The notes beneath the pieces are model-generated. The model was given only the letters and a program-made list of their open reading frames with translations, ran no database searches and was not told the origin of the DNA. 64,000 bases of DNA from Pleodorina starrii. Taxonomy: Eukaryota > Chlorophyta > Chlorophyceae > Chlamydomonadales > Volvocaceae. The DNA lies in assembly GCA_030267565.1 (NCBI GenBank), contig BRXU01000053.1, positions 62,001-126,000 on the forward strand, given 5' to 3'. Shown in pieces: positions 12,501-27,500 of this stretch (position 1 is its first letter; each line of letters starts with the position of its first letter). The position numbers and the translations under genes are program-made.

Positions 12501-15500
12501 GGCCCCTGCGGGTACGCCGGACATGCGCCCGGCGCCCAGGCCTCGCGCTCACGCTGCTAATTGCATTGGCCCCTGCGGGTACGCCGGACATGCGCCATGC
12601 GCCCAGGCCTCGCGCTCACGCTGCTAATTGCATTGGCCCCTGCGGGTACGCCGGGCATGCGCCCGGCACCCAGGCATCGCGCTCACGCTGCTAATTGCAT
12701 TGGTCCCTGCAGGTACGCCGGACATGCGCCCGGCGCCCAGGCCTCGCGCTCACGCTGCTAATTGCATTGGCCCCTGCGGGTACGCCGGGCATGCGCCATG
12801 CGCCCAGGCCTCGCGCTCACGCTGCTAATTGCATTGGCCCCTGCGGGTACGCCGGGCATGCGCCCGGCACCCAGGCATCGCGCTCACGCTGCTAATTGCA
12901 TTGGTCCCTGCAGGTACGCCGGACATGCGCCCGGCGCCCAGGCCTCGCGCTCACGCTGCTAATTGCATTGGCCCCTGCGGGTACGCCGGGCATGCGCCAT
13001 GCGCCCAGGCCTCGCGCTCACGCTGCTAATTGCATTGGCCCCTGCGGGTACGCCGGACATGCGCCCGGCACCCAGGCCTCGCGCTCACGCTGCTAGTTGC
13101 ATTGGCCCCTGCGGGTACGCCGGACATGCGCCCGGCACCCAGGCATCGCGCTCACGCTGCTAATTGCATTGGTCCCTGCAGGTACGCCGGACATGCGCCC
13201 GGCACCCAGGCATCGCGCTCACGCTGCTAATTGCATTGGTCCCTGCAGGTACGCCGGACATGCGCCCGGCGCCCAGGCCTCGCGCTCACGCTGCTAATTG
13301 CATCAGCTCCTGCATTTGGTAGGGCAGGCGCCCGGCACCCAGGCCTCGCGCTCACGCTGCTAGTTGCATTGGCCCCTGCAGGTTGGCAGGGCAGGCGCCG
13401 GCCGCCCAGGCCTCGCGCTCACTCTGCTAATTGCATTGGCCCCTGCGGGTGGTTCGGCATGTGCCCGGCACCCAGGACTCGCGCTCACGCTGCTAGTTGC
13501 ATTGGCCCCTGCAGGTTGGCAGGGCAGGCGCCCGCCGCCCAGGCCTCGCGCTCACTCTGCTAATTGCATTGGCCCCTGCGGGTGGATCGGCATGTGCCCG
13601 GCACCCAGGACTCGCGCTCACGCTGCTAGTTGCATTGGCCCCTGCAGGTTGGCAGGGCATGCGCCCGGCGCCCAGGCCTCGCGCTCACTCTGCTAATTGC
13701 GTTGGCCCTGCATTTGGTAGGGCAGGCGCCCGGCACCCAGGCCTCGCGCTCACTCTGCTAATTGCATTGGCCCCTGCGGGTGGTTCGGCATGTGCCCGGC
13801 CCCCAGGCCTCGCGCTCACGCTGCTAGTTGCATTGGCCCCTGCAGGTTGGCAGGGCAGGCGCCGGCCGCCCAGGCCTCGCGCTCACTCTGCTAATTGCAT
13901 TGGCCCCTGCGGGTGGTTCGGCATGTGCCCGGCACCCAGGACTCGCGCTCACGCTGCTAGTTGCATTGGCCCCTGCAGGTTGGCAGGGCATGCGCCCGGC
14001 GCCCAGGCCTCGCGCTCACTCTGCTAATTGCGTTGGCCCTGCGGTTGGTAGGGCAGGCGCCCGGCACCCAGGCCTCGCGCTCACGCTGCTAGTTGCATTG
14101 GCCCCTGCGGGTACGCCGGACATGCGCCCGGCACCCAGGCCTCGCGCTCACGCTGCTAGTTGCTTTGGCCCCTGCGGGTACGCCGGACATGCGCCATGCG
14201 CCCAGGCCTCGCGCTCACGCTGCTAATTGCATTGGCCCCTGCGGGTACGCCGGACATGCGCCATGCGCCCAGGCCTCGCGCTCACGCTGCTAATTGCATT
14301 GGCCCCTGCGGGTACGCCGGGCATGCGCCCGGCACCCAGGCATCGCGCTCACGCTGCTAATTGCATTGGTCCCTGCAGGTACGCCGGACATGCGCCCGGC
14401 GCCCAGGCCTCGCGCTCACGCTGCTAATTGCATTGGCCCCTGCGGGTACGCCGGGCATGCGCCATGCGCCCAGGCCTCGCGCTCACGCTGCTAATTGCAT
14501 CAGCCCCTGCGGTTGGTAGGGCATGCGCCATGCGCCCAGGCCTCGCGCTCACGCTGCTAATTGCATTGGCCCCTGCGGGTACGCCGGACATGCGCCCGGC
14601 ACCCAGGCCTCGCGCTCACGCTGCTAGTTGCATTGGCCCCTGCGGGTACGCCGGACATGCGCCCGGCACCCAGGCATCGCGCTCACGCTGCTAATTGCAT
14701 TGGTCCCTGCAGGTACGCCGGACATGCGCCCGGCACCCAGGCCTCGCGCTCACGCTGCTAATTGCATTGGTCCCTGCAGGTACGCCGGACATGCGCCCGG
14801 CGCCCAGGCCTCGCGCTCACGCTGCTAATTGCATCAGCCCCTGCGGTTGGTAGGGCATGCGCCCGGCGCCCAGGCCTCGCGCTCACGCTGCTAATTGCAT
14901 CAGCTCCTGCATTTGGTAGGGCAGGCGCCCGGCACCCAGGCCTCGCGCTCACGCTGCTAGTTGCATTGGCCCCTGCAGGTTGGCAGGGCAGGCGCCGGCC
15001 GCCCAGGCCTCGCGCTCACTCTGCTAATTGCATTGGCCCCTGCGGGTGGTTCGGCATGTGCCCGGCACCCAGGACTCGCGCTCACGCTGCTAGTTGCATT
15101 GGCCCCTGCAGGTTGGCAGGGCAGGCGCCCGCCGCCCAGGCCTCGCGCTCACTCTGCTAATTGCATTGGCCCCTGCGGGTGGATCGGCATGTGCCCGGCA
15201 CCCAGGACTCGCGCTCACGCTGCTAGTTGCATTGGCCCCTGCAGGTTGGCAGGGCATGCGCCCGGCGCCCAGGCCTCGCGCTCACTCTGCTAATTGCGTT
15301 GGCCCTGCATTTGGTAGGGCAGGCGCCCGGCACCCAGGCCTCGCGCTCACTCTGCTAATTGCATTGGCCCCTGCGGGTGGTTCGGCATGTGCCCGGCCCC
15401 CAGGCCTCGCGCTCACGCTGCTAGTTGCATTGGCCCCTGCAGGTTGGCAGGGCAGGCGCCGGCCGCCCAGGCCTCGCGCTCACTCTGCTAATTGCATTGG

Positions 15501-18500
15501 CCCCTGCGGGTGGTTCGGCATGTGCCCGGCACCCAGGACTCGCGCTCACGCTGCTAGTTGCATTGGCCCCTGCAGGTTGGCAGGGCATGCGCCCGGCGCC
15601 CAGGCCTCGCGCTCACTCTGCTAATTGCGTTGGCCCTGCGGTTGGTAGGGCAGGCGCCCGGCACCCAGGCCTCGCGCTCACGCTGCTAGTTGCATTGGCC
15701 CCTGCGGGTACGCCGGACATGCGCCCGGCACCCAGGCCTCGCGCTCACGCTGCTAGTTGCTTTGGCCCCTGCGGGTACGCCGGACATGCGCCCGGCGCCC
15801 AGGCCTCGCGCTCACGCTGCTAATTGCATTGGCCCCTGCGGATACGCCGGACATGCGCCATGCGCCCAGGCCTCGCGCTCACGCTGCTAATTGCATTGGC
15901 CCCTGCGGGTACGCCGGGCATGCGCCCGGCACCCAGGCATCGCGCTCACGCTGCTAATTGCATTGGTCCCTGCAGGTACGCCGGACATGCGCCCGGCGCC
16001 CAGGCCTCGCGCTCACGCTGCTAATTGCATTGGCCCCTGCGGGTACGCCGGGCATGCGCCATGCGCCCAGGCCTCGCGCTCACGCTGCTAATTGCATCAG
16101 CCCCTGCGGTTGGTAGGGCATGCGCCATGCGCCCAGGCCTCGCGCTCACGCTGCTAATTGCATTGGCCCCTGCGGGTACGCCGGACATGCGCCCGGCACC
16201 CAGGCCTCGCGCTCACGCTGCTAATTGCATTGGTCCCTGCAGGTACGCCGGACATGCGCCCGGCACCCAGGCCTCGCGCTCACGCTGCTAATTGCATTGG
16301 TCCCTGCAGGTACGCCGGACATGCGCCCGGCGCCCAGGCCTCGCGCTCACGCTGCTAATTGCATCAGCCCCTGCGGTTGGTAGGGCATGCGCCCGGCGCC
16401 CAGGCCTCGCGCTCACGCTGCTAATTGCATCAGCTCCTGCATTTGGTAGGGCAGGCGCCCGGCACCCAGGCCTCGCGCTCACGCTGCTAGTTGCATTGGC
16501 CCCTGCAGGTTGGCAGGGCAGGCGCCGGCCGCCCAGGCCTCGCGCTCACTCTGCTAATTGCATTGGCCCCTGCGGGTGGTTCGGCATGTGCCCGGCACCC
16601 AGGACTCGCGCTCACGCTGCTAGTTGCATTGGCCCCTGCAGGTTGGCAGGGCAGGCGCCCGCCGCCCAGGCCTCGCGCTCACTCTGCTAATTGCATTGGC
16701 CCCTGCGGGTGGATCGGCATGTGCCCGGCACCCAGGACTCGCGCTCACGCTGCTAGTTGCATTGGCCCCTGCAGGTTGGCAGGGCATGCGCCCGGCGCCC
16801 AGGCCTCGCGCTCACTCTGCTAATTGCGTTGGCCCTGCATTTGGTAGGGCAGGCGCCCGGCACCCAGGCCTCGCGCTCACTCTGCTAATTGCATTGGCCC
16901 CTGCGGGTGGTTCGGCATGTGCCCGGCCCCCAGGCCTCGCGCTCACGCTGCTAGTTGCATTGGCCCCTGCAGGTTGGCAGGGCAGGCGCCGGCCGCCCAG
17001 GCCTCGCGCTCACTCTGCTAATTGCATTGGCCCCTGCGGGTGGTTCGGCATGTGCCCGGCACCCAGGCCTCGCGCTCACGCTGCTAGTTGCATTGGCCCC
17101 TGCAGGTTGGCAGGGCATGCGCCCGGCGCCCAGGCCTCGCGCTCACTCTGCTAATTGCGTTGGCCCTGCGGTTGGTAGGGCAGGCGCCCGGCACCCAGGC
17201 CTCGCGCTCACGCTGCTAGTTGCATTGGCCCCTGCGGGTACGCCGGACATGCGCCCGGCACCCAGGCCTCGCGCTCACGCTGCTAGTTGCTTTGGCCCCT
17301 GCGGGTACGCCGGACATGCGCCCGGCGCCCAGGCCTCGCGCTCACGCTGCTAATTGCATTGGCCCCTGCGGGTACGCCGGACATGCGCCCGGCACCCAGG
17401 CCTCGCGCTCACGCTGCTAATTGCATTGGCCCCTGCGGGTACGCCGGGCATGCGCCCGGCACCCAGGCATCGCGCTCACGCTGCTAATTGCATTGGTCCC
17501 TGCAGGTACGCCGGACATGCGCCCGGCGCCCAGGCCTCGCGCTCACGCTGCTAATTGCATTGGCCCCTGCGGGTACGCCGGGCATGCGCCATGCGCCCAG
17601 GCCTCGCGCTCACGCTGCTAATTGCATCAGCCCCTGCGGTTGGTAGGGCATGCGCCATGCGCCCAGGCCTCGCGCTCACGCTGCTAATTGCATTGGCCCC
17701 TGCGGGTACGCCGGACATGCGCCCGGCACCCAGGCCTCGCGCTCACGCTGCTAATTGCATTGGTCCCTGCAGGTACGCCGGACATGCGCCCGGCACCCAG
17801 GCCTCGCGCTCACGCTGCTAATTGCATTGGTCCCTGCAGGTACGCCGGACATGCGCCCGGCGCCCAGGCCTCGCGCTCACGCTGCTAATTGCATCAGCCC
17901 CTGCGGTTGGTAGGGCATGCGCCCGGCGCCCAGGCCTCGCGCTCACGCTGCTAATTGCATCAGCTCCTGCATTTGGTAGGGCAGGCGCCCGGCACCCAGG
18001 CCTCGCGCTCACGCTGCTAGTTGCATTGGCCCCTGCAGGTTGGCAGGGCAGGCGCCGGCCGCCCAGGCCTCGCGCTCACTCTGCTAATTGCATTGGCCCC
18101 TGCGGGTGGTTCGGCATGTGCCCGGCACCCAGGACTCGCGCTCACGCTGCTAGTTGCATTGGCCCCTGCAGGTTGGCAGGGCAGGCGCCCGCCGCCCAGG
18201 CCTCGCGCTCACTCTGCTAATTGCATTGGCCCCTGCGGGTGGATCGGCATGTGCCCGGCACCCAGGACTCGCGCTCACGCTGCTAGTTGCATTGGCCCCT
18301 GCAGGTTGGCAGGGCATGCGCCCGGCGCCCAGGCCTCGCGCTCACTCTGCTAATTGCGTTGGCCCTGCATTTGGTAGGGCAGGCGCCCGGCACCCAGGCC
18401 TCGCGCTCACTCTGCTAATTGCATTGGCCCCTGCGGGTGGTTCGGCATGTGCCCGGCCCCCAGGCCTCGCGCTCACGCTGCTAGTTGCATTGGCCCCTGC

Positions 18501-21500
18501 AGGTTGGCAGGGCAGGCGCCGGCCGCCCAGGCCTCGCGCTCACTCTGCTAATTGCATTGGCCCCTGCGGGTGGTTCGGCATGTGCCCGGCACCCAGGCCT
18601 CGCGCTCACGCTGCTAGTTGCATTGGCCCCTGCAGGTTGGCAGGGCATGCGCCCGGCGCCCAGGCCTCGCGCTCACTCTGCTAATTGCGTTGGCCCTGCG
18701 GTTGGTAGGGCAGGCGCCCGGCACCCAGGCCTCGCGCTCACGCTGCTAGTTGCATTGGCCCCTGCGGGTACGCCGGACATGCGCCCGGCACCCAGGCCTC
18801 GCGCTCACGCTGCTAGTTGCTTTGGCCCCTGCGGGTACGCCGGACATGCGCCCGGCGCCCAGGCCTCGCGCTCACGCTGCTAATTGCATTGGCCCCTGCG
18901 GGTACGCCGGACATGCGCCATGCGCCCAGGCCTCGCGCTCACGCTGCTAATTGCATTGGCCCCTGCGGGTACGCCGGGCATGCGCCCGGCACCCAGGCAT
19001 CGCGCTCACGCTGCTAATTGCATTGGTCCCTGCAGGTACGCCGGACATGCGCCCGGCACCCAGGCCTCGCGCTCACGCTGCTAATTGCATTGGTCCCTGC
19101 AGGTACGCCGGACATGCGCCCGGCGCCCAGGCCTCGCGCTCACGCTGCTAATTGCATCAGCCCCTGCGGTTGGTAGGGCATGCGCCCGGCGCCCAGGCCT
19201 CGCGCTCACGCTGCTAATTGCATCAGCTCCTGCATTTGGTAGGGCAGGCGCCCGGCACCCAGGCCTCGCGCTCACGCTGCTAGTTGCATTGGCCCCTGCA
19301 GGTTGGCAGGGCAGGCGCCGGCCGCCCAGGCCTCGCGCTCACTCTGCTAATTGCATTGGCCCCTGCGGGTGGTTCGGCATGTGCCCGGCACCCAGGACTC
19401 GCGCTCACGCTGCTAGTTGCATTGGCCCCTGCAGGTTGGCAGGGCAGGCGCCCGCCGCCCAGGCCTCGCGCTCACTCTGCTAATTGCATTGGCCCCTGCG
19501 GGTGGATCGGCATGTGCCCGGCACCCAGGACTCGCGCTCACGCTGCTAGTTGCATTGGCCCCTGCAGGTTGGCAGGGCATGCGCCCGGCGCCCAGGCCTC
19601 GCGCTCACTCTGCTAATTGCGTTGGCCCTGCATTTGGTAGGGCAGGCGCCCGGCACCCAGGCCTCGCGCTCACTCTGCTAATTGCATTGGCCCCTGCGGG
19701 TGGTTCGGCATGTGCCCGGCCCCCAGGCCTCGCGCTCACGCTGCTAGTTGCATTGGCCCCTGCAGGTTGGCAGGGCAGGCGCCGGCCGCCCAGGCCTCGC
19801 GCTCACTCTGCTAATTGCATTGGCCCCTGCGGGTGGTTCGGCATGTGCCCGGCACCCAGGACTCGCGCTCACGCTGCTAGTTGCATTGGCCCCTGCAGGT
19901 TGGCAGGGCATGCGCCCGGCGCCCAGGCCTCGCGCTCACGCTGCTAATTGCATTGGCCCCTGCGGGTACGCCGGACATGCGCCATGCGCCCAGGCCTCGC
20001 GCTCACGCTGCTAATTGCATTGGCCCCTGCGGGTACGCCGGGCATGCGCCCGGCACCCAGGCATCGCGCTCACGCTGCTAATTGCATTGGTCCCTGCAGG
20101 TACGCCGGACATGCGCCCGGCGCCCAGGCCTCGCGCTCACGCTGCTAATTGCATTGGCCCCTGCGGGTACGCCGGGCATGCGCCATGCGCCCAGGCCTCG
20201 CGCTCACGCTGCTAATTGCATCAGCCCCTGCGGTTGGTAGGGCATGCGCCATGCGCCCAGGCCTCGCGCTCACGCTGCTAATTGCATTGGCCCCTGCGGG
20301 TACGCCGGACATGCGCCCGGCACCCAGGCCTCGCGCTCACGCTGCTAGTTGCATTGGCCCCTGCGGGTACGCCGGGTATGCGCCCGGCACCCAGGCCTCG
20401 CGCTCACGCTGCTAATTGCATTGGCCCCTGCGGGTACGCCGGACATGCGCCCAGCACCCAGGCCTCGCGCTCACGCTGCTAGTTGCTTTGGCCCCTGCGG
20501 GTACGCCGGACATGCGCCATGCGCCCAGGCCTCGCGCTCACGCTGCTAATTGCATTGGCCCCTGCGGGTACGCCGGGCATGCGCCCGGCACCCAGGCATC
20601 GCGCTCACGCTGCTAATTGCATTGGTCCCTGCAGGTACGCCGGACATGCGCCCGGCGCCCAGGCCTCGCGCTCACGCTGCTAATTGCATTGGCCCCTGCG
20701 GGTACGCCGGGCATGCGCCATGCGCCCAGGCCTCGCGCTCACGCTGCTAATTGCATCAGCCCCTGCGGTTGGTAGGGCATTCGCCATGCGCCCAGGCCTC
20801 GCGCTCACGCTGCTAATTGCATTGGCCCCTGCGGGTACGCAGGACATCCGCCCGGCACCCAGGCCTCGCGCTCACGCTGCTAGTTGCATTGGCCCCTGCG
20901 GGTACGCCGGGTATGCGCCCGGCACCCAGGCCTCGCGCTCACGCTGCTAATTGCATTGGCCCCTGCGGGTACGCCGGACATGCGCCCAGCACCCAGGCCT
21001 CGCGCTCACGCTGCTAGTTGCTTTGGCCCCTGCGGGTACGCCGGACATGCGCCCGGCGCCCCAGGCCTCGCGCTCACGCTGCTAATTGCATTGGCCCCTG
21101 CGGGTACGCCGGACATGCGCCATGCGCCCAGGCCTCGCGCTCACGCTGCTAATTGCATTGGCCCCTGCGGGTACGCCGGGCATGCGCCCGGCACCCAGGC
21201 ATCGCGCTCACGCTGCTAATTGCATTGGTCCCTGCAGGTACGCCGGACATGCGCCCGGCGCCCAGGCCTCGCGCTCACGCTGCTAATTGCATTGGCCCCT
21301 GCGGGTACGCCGGGCATACGCCATGCGCCCAGGCCTCGCGCTCACGCTGCTAATTGCATCAGCCCCTGCGGTTGGTAGGGCATGCGCCATGCGCCCAGGC
21401 CTCGCGCTCACGCTGCTAATTGCATTGGCCCCTGCGGGTACGCCGGACATGCGCCCGGCACCCAGGCCTCGCGCTCACGCTGCTAGTTGCATTGGCCCCT

Positions 21501-24500
21501 GCGGGTACGCCGGACATGCGCCCGGCACCCAGGCATCGCGCTCACGCTGCTAATTGCATTGGTCCCTGCTGGTACGCCGGACATGCGCCCGGCACCCAGG
21601 CCTCGCGCTCACGCTGCTAAGTGCATTGGTCCCTGCAGGTACGCCGGACATGCGCCCGGCGCCCAGGCCTCGCGCTCACGCTGCTAATTGCATCAGCCCC
21701 TGCGGTTGGTAGGGCATGCGCCCGGCGCCCAGGCCTCGCGCTCACGCTGCTAATTGCATCAGCCCCTGCGGTTGGTAGGGCATTCGCCATGCGCCCAGGC
21801 CTCGCGCTCACGCTGCTAATTGCATTGGCCCCTGCGGGTACGCCGGGTATGCGCCCGGCACCCAGGCCTCGCGCTCACGCTGCTAATTGCATTGGCCCCT
21901 GCGGGTACGCCGGACATGCGCCCAGCACCCAGGCCTCGCGCTCACGCTGCTAATTGCATTGGTCCCTGCAGGTACGCCGGACATGCGCCCGGCACCCAGG
22001 CCTCGCGCTCACGCTGCTAATTGCATTGGTCCCTGCAGGTACGCCGGACATGCGCCCGGCGCCCAGGCCTCGCGCTCACGCTGCTAATTGCATCAGCCCC
22101 TGCGGTTGGTAGGGCATGCGCCCGGCGCCCAGGCCTCGCGCTCACGCTGCTAATTGCATCAGCTCCTGCATTTGGTAGGGCAGGCGCCCGGCACCCAGGC
22201 CTCGCGCTCACGCTGCTAGTTGCATTGGCCCCTGCAGGTTGGCAGGGCAGGCGCCGGCCGCCCAGGCCTCGCGCTCACTCTGCTAATTGCATTGGCCCCT
22301 GCGGGTGGTTCGGCATGTGCCCGGCACCCAGGACTCGCGCTCACGCTGCTAGTTGCATTGGCCCCTGCAGGTTGGCAGGGCAGGCGCCCGCCGCCCAGGC
22401 CTCGCGCTCACTCTGCTAATTGCATTGGCCCCTGCGGGTGGATCGGCATGTGCCCGGCACCCAGGACTCGCGCTCACGCTGCTAGTTGCATTGGCCCCTG
22501 CAGGTTGGCAGGGCATGCGCCCGGCGCCCAGGCCTCGCGCTCACTCTGCTAATTGCGTTGGCCCTGCATTTGGTAGGGCAGGCGCCCGGCACCCAGGCCT
22601 CGCGCTCACTCTGCTAATTGCATTGGCCCCTGCGGGTGGTTCGGCATGTGCCCGGCCCCCAGGCCTCGCGCTCACGCTGCTAGTTGCATTGGCCCCTGCA
22701 GGTTGGCAGGGCAGGCGCCGGCCGCCCAGGCCTCGCGCTCACTCTGCTAATTGCATTGGCCCCTGCAGGTTGGCAGGGCATGCGCCCGGCGCCCAGGCCT
22801 CGCGCTCACTCTGCTAATTGCGTTGGCCCTGCATTTGGTAGGGCAGGCGCCCGGCACCCAGGCCTCGCGCTCACTCTGCTAATTGCATTGGCCCCTGCGG
22901 GTGGTTCGGCATGCGCCCGGCGCCCAGGCCTCGCGCTCACTCTGCTAATTGCGTTGGCCCTGCATTTGGTAGGGCAGGCGCCCGGCACCCAGGCCTCGCG
23001 CTCACTCTGCTAATTGCATTGGCCCCTGCGGGTGGTTCGGCATGTGCCCGGCCCCCAGGCCTCGCGCTCACGCTGCTAGTTGCATTGGCCCCTGCAGGTT
23101 GGCAGGGCAGGCGCCGGCCGCCCAGGCCTCGCGCTCACTCTGCTAATTGCATTGGCCCCTGCGGGTGGTTCGGCATGTGCCCGGCACCCAGGACTCGCGC
23201 TCACGCTGCTAGTTGCATTGGCCCCTGCAGGTTGGCAGGGCATGCGCCCGGCGCCCAGGCCTCGCGCTCACGCTGCTAATTGCATTGGCCCCTGCGGGTA
23301 CGCCGGACATGCGCCATGCGCCCAGGCCTCGCGCTCACGCTGCTAATTGCATTGGCCCCTGCGGGTACGCCGGGCATGCGCCCGGCACCCAGGCATCGCG
23401 CTCACGCTGCTAATTGCATTGGTCCCTGCAGGTACGCCGGACATGCGCCCGGCGCCCAGGCCTCGCGCTCACGCTGCTAATTGCATTGGCCCCTGCGGGT
23501 ACGCCGGGCATGCGCCATGCGCCCAGGCCTCGCGCTCACGCTGCTAATTGCATCAGCCCCTGCGGTTGGTAGGGCATGCGCCATGCGCCCAGGCCTCGCG
23601 CTCACGCTGCTAATTGCATTGGCCCCTGCGGGTACGCCGGACATGCGCCCGGCACCCAGGCCTCGCGCTCACGCTGCTAGTTGCATTGGCCCCTGCGGGT
23701 ACGCCGGGTATGCGCCCGGCACCCAGGCCTCGCGCTCACGCTGCTAATTGCATTGGCCCCTGCGGGTACGCCGGACATGCGCCCAGCACCCAGGCCTCGC
23801 GCTCACGCTGCTAGTTGCTTTGGCCCCTGCGGGTACGCCGGACATGCGCCATGCGCCCAGGCCTCGCGCTCACGCTGCTAATTGCATTGGCCCCTGCGGG
23901 TACGCCGGGCATGCGCCCGGCACCCAGGCATCGCGCTCACGCTGCTAATTGCATTGGTCCCTGCAGGTACGCCGGACATGCGCCCGGCGCCCAGGCCTCG
24001 CGCTCACGCTGCTAATTGCATTGGCCCCTGCGGGTACGCCGGGCATGCGCCATGCGCCCAGGCCTCGCGCTCACGCTGCTAATTGCATCAGCCCCTGCGG
24101 TTGGTAGGGCATTCGCCATGCGCCCAGGCCTCGCGCTCACGCTGCTAATTGCATTGGCCCCTGCGGGTACGCAGGACATCCGCCCGGCACCCAGGCCTCG
24201 CGCTCACGCTGCTAGTTGCATTGGCCCCTGCGGGTACGCCGGGTATGCGCCCGGCACCCAGGCCTCGCGCTCACGCTGCTAATTGCATTGGCCCCTGCGG
24301 GTACGCCGGACATGCGCCCAGCACCCAGGCCTCGCGCTCACGCTGCTAGTTGCTTTGGCCCCTGCGGGTACGCCGGACATGCGCCCGGCGCCCCAGGCCT
24401 CGCGCTCACGCTGCTAATTGCATTGGCCCCTGCGGGTACGCCGGACATGCGCCATGCGCCCAGGCCTCGCGCTCACGCTGCTAATTGCATTGGCCCCTGC

Positions 24501-27500
24501 GGGTACGCCGGGCATGCGCCCGGCACCCAGGCATCGCGCTCACGCTGCTAATTGCATTGGTCCCTGCAGGTACGCCGGACATGCGCCCGGCGCCCAGGCC
24601 TCGCGCTCACGCTGCTAATTGCATTGGCCCCTGCGGGTACGCCGGGCATACGCCATGCGCCCAGGCCTCGCGCTCACGCTGCTAATTGCATCAGCCCCTG
24701 CGGTTGGTAGGGCATGCGCCATGCGCCCAGGCCTCGCGCTCACGCTGCTAATTGCATTGGCCCCTGCGGGTACGCCGGACATGCGCCCGGCACCCAGGCC
24801 TCGCGCTCACGCTGCTAGTTGCATTGGCCCCTGCGGGTACGCCGGACATGCGCCCGGCACCCAGGCATCGCGCTCACGCTGCTAATTGCATTGGTCCCTG
24901 CAGGTACGCCGGACATGCGCCCGGCACCCAGGCCTCGCGCTCACGCTGCTAGTTGCATTGGCCCCTGCAGGTTGGCAGGGCAGGCGCCGGCCGCCCAGGC
25001 CTCGCGCTCACTCTGCTAATTGCGTTGGCCCTGCATTTGGTAGGGCAGGCGCCCGGCACCCAGGCCTCGCGCTCACTCTGCTAATTGCATTGGCCCCTGC
25101 GGGTGGTTCGGCATGTGCCCGGCCCCCAGGCCTCGCGCTCACGCTGCTAGTTGCATTGGCCCCTGCAGGTTGGCAGGGCAGGCGCCGGCCGCCCAGGCCT
25201 CGCGCTCACTCTGCTAATTGCATTGGCCCCTGCGGGTGGTTCGGCATGTGCCCGGCACCCAGGCCTCGCGCTCACGCTGCTAGTTGCATTGGCCCCTGCA
25301 GGTTGGCAGGGCATGCGCCCGGCGCCCAGGCCTCGCGCTCACGCTGCTAATTGCATTGGCCCCTGCGGGTACGCCGGACATGCGCCATGCGCCCAGGCCT
25401 CGCGCTCACGCTGCTAATTGCATTGGCCCCTGCGGGTACGCCGGGCATGCGCCCGGCACCCAGGCATCGCGCTCACGCTGCTAATTGCATTGGTCCCTGC
25501 AGGTACGCCGGACATGCGCCCGGCGCCCAGGCCTCGCGCTCACGCTGCTAATTGCATTGGCCCCTGCGGGTACGCCGGGCATGCGCCATGCGCCCAGGCC
25601 TCGCGCTCACGCTGCTAATTGCATCAGCCCCTGCGGTTGGTAGGGCATGCGCCATGCGCCCAGGCCTCGCGCTCACGCTGCTAATTGCATTGGCCCCTGC
25701 GGGTACGCCGGACATGCGCCCGGCACCCAGGCCTCGCGCTCACGCTGCTAGTTGCATTGGCCCCTGCGGGTACGCCGGGCATGCGCCCGGCACCCAGGCC
25801 TCGCGCTCACGCTGCTAATTGCATTGGCCCCTGCGGGTACGCCGGACATGCGCCCTGCACCCAGGCCTCGCGCTCACGCTGCTAGTTGCATTGGCCCCTG
25901 CGGGTACGCCGGACATGCGCCCGGCGCCCAGGCCTCGCGCTCACGCTGCTAATTGCATCAGCCCCTGCGGTTGGTAGGGCATGCGCCCGGCGCCCAGGCC
26001 TCGCGCTCACGCTGCTAATTGCATCAGCCCCTGCGGTTGGTAGGGCATGCGCCATGCGCCCAGGCCTCGCGCTCACGCTGCTAATTGCATCAGCTCCTGC
26101 ATTTGGTAGGGCAGGCGCCCGGCACCCAGGCCTCGCGCTCACGCTGCTAGTTGCATTGGCCCCTGCAGGTTGGCAGGGCAGGCGCCGGCCGCCCAGGCCT
26201 CGCGCTCACTCTGCTAATTGCATTGGCCCCTGCGGGTGGTTCGGCATGTGCCCGGCACCCAGGACTCGCGCTCACGCTGCTAGTTGCATTGGCCCCTGCA
26301 GGTTGGCAGGGCAGGCGCCCGCCGCCCAGGCCTCGCGCTCACTCTGCTAATTGCATTGGCCCCTGCGGGTGGATCGGCATGTGCCCGGCACCCAGGACTC
26401 GCGCTCACGCTGCTAATTGCATTGGCCCCTGCGGGTACGCCGGACATGCGCCCGGCGCCCCAGGCCTCGCGCTCACGCTGCTAATTGCATTGGCCCCTGC
26501 GGGTACGCCGGACATGCGCCATGCGCCCAGGCCTCGCGCTCACGCTGCTAATTGCATTGGCCCCTGCGGGTACGCCGGGCATGCGCCCGGCACCCAGGCA
26601 TCGCGCTCACGCTGCTAATTGCATTGGTCCCTGCAGGTACGCCGGACATGCGCCCGGCGCCCAGGCCTCGCGCTCACGCTGCTAATTGCATTGGCCCCTG
26701 CGGGTACGCCGGGCATACGCCATGCGCCCAGGCCTCGCGCTCACGCTGCTAATTGCATCAGCCCCTGCGGTTGGTAGGGCATGCGCCATGCGCCCAGGCC
26801 TCGCGCTCACGCTGCTAATTGCATTGGCCCCTGCGGGTACGCCGGACATGCGCCCGGCACCCAGGCCTCGCGCTCACGCTGCTAGTTGCATTGGCCCCTG
26901 CGGGTACGCCGGACATGCGCCCGGCACCCAGGCATCGCGCTCACGCTGCTAATTGCATTGGTCCCTGCTGGTACGCCGGACATGCGCCCGGCACCCAGGC
27001 CTCGCGCTCACGCTGCTAAGTGCATTGGTCCCTGCAGGTACGCCGGACATGCGCCCGGCGCCCAGGCCTCGCGCTCACGCTGCTAATTGCATCAGCCCCT
27101 GCGGTTGGTAGGGCATGCGCCCGGCGCCCAGGCCTCGCGCTCACGCTGCTAATTGCATCAGCCCCTGCGGTTGGTAGGGCATTCGCCATGCGCCCAGGCC
27201 TCGCGCTCACGCTGCTAATTGCATTGGCCCCTGCGGGTACGCCGGGTATGCGCCCGGCACCCAGGCCTCGCGCTCACGCTGCTAATTGCATTGGCCCCTG
27301 CGGGTACGCCGGACATGCGCCCAGCACCCAGGCCTCGCGCTCACGCTGCTAATTGCATTGGTCCCTGCAGGTACGCCGGACATGCGCCCGGCACCCAGGC
27401 CTCGCGCTCACGCTGCTAATTGCATTGGTCCCTGCAGGTACGCCGGACATGCGCCCGGCGCCCAGGCCTCGCGCTCACGCTGCTAATTGCATCAGCCCCT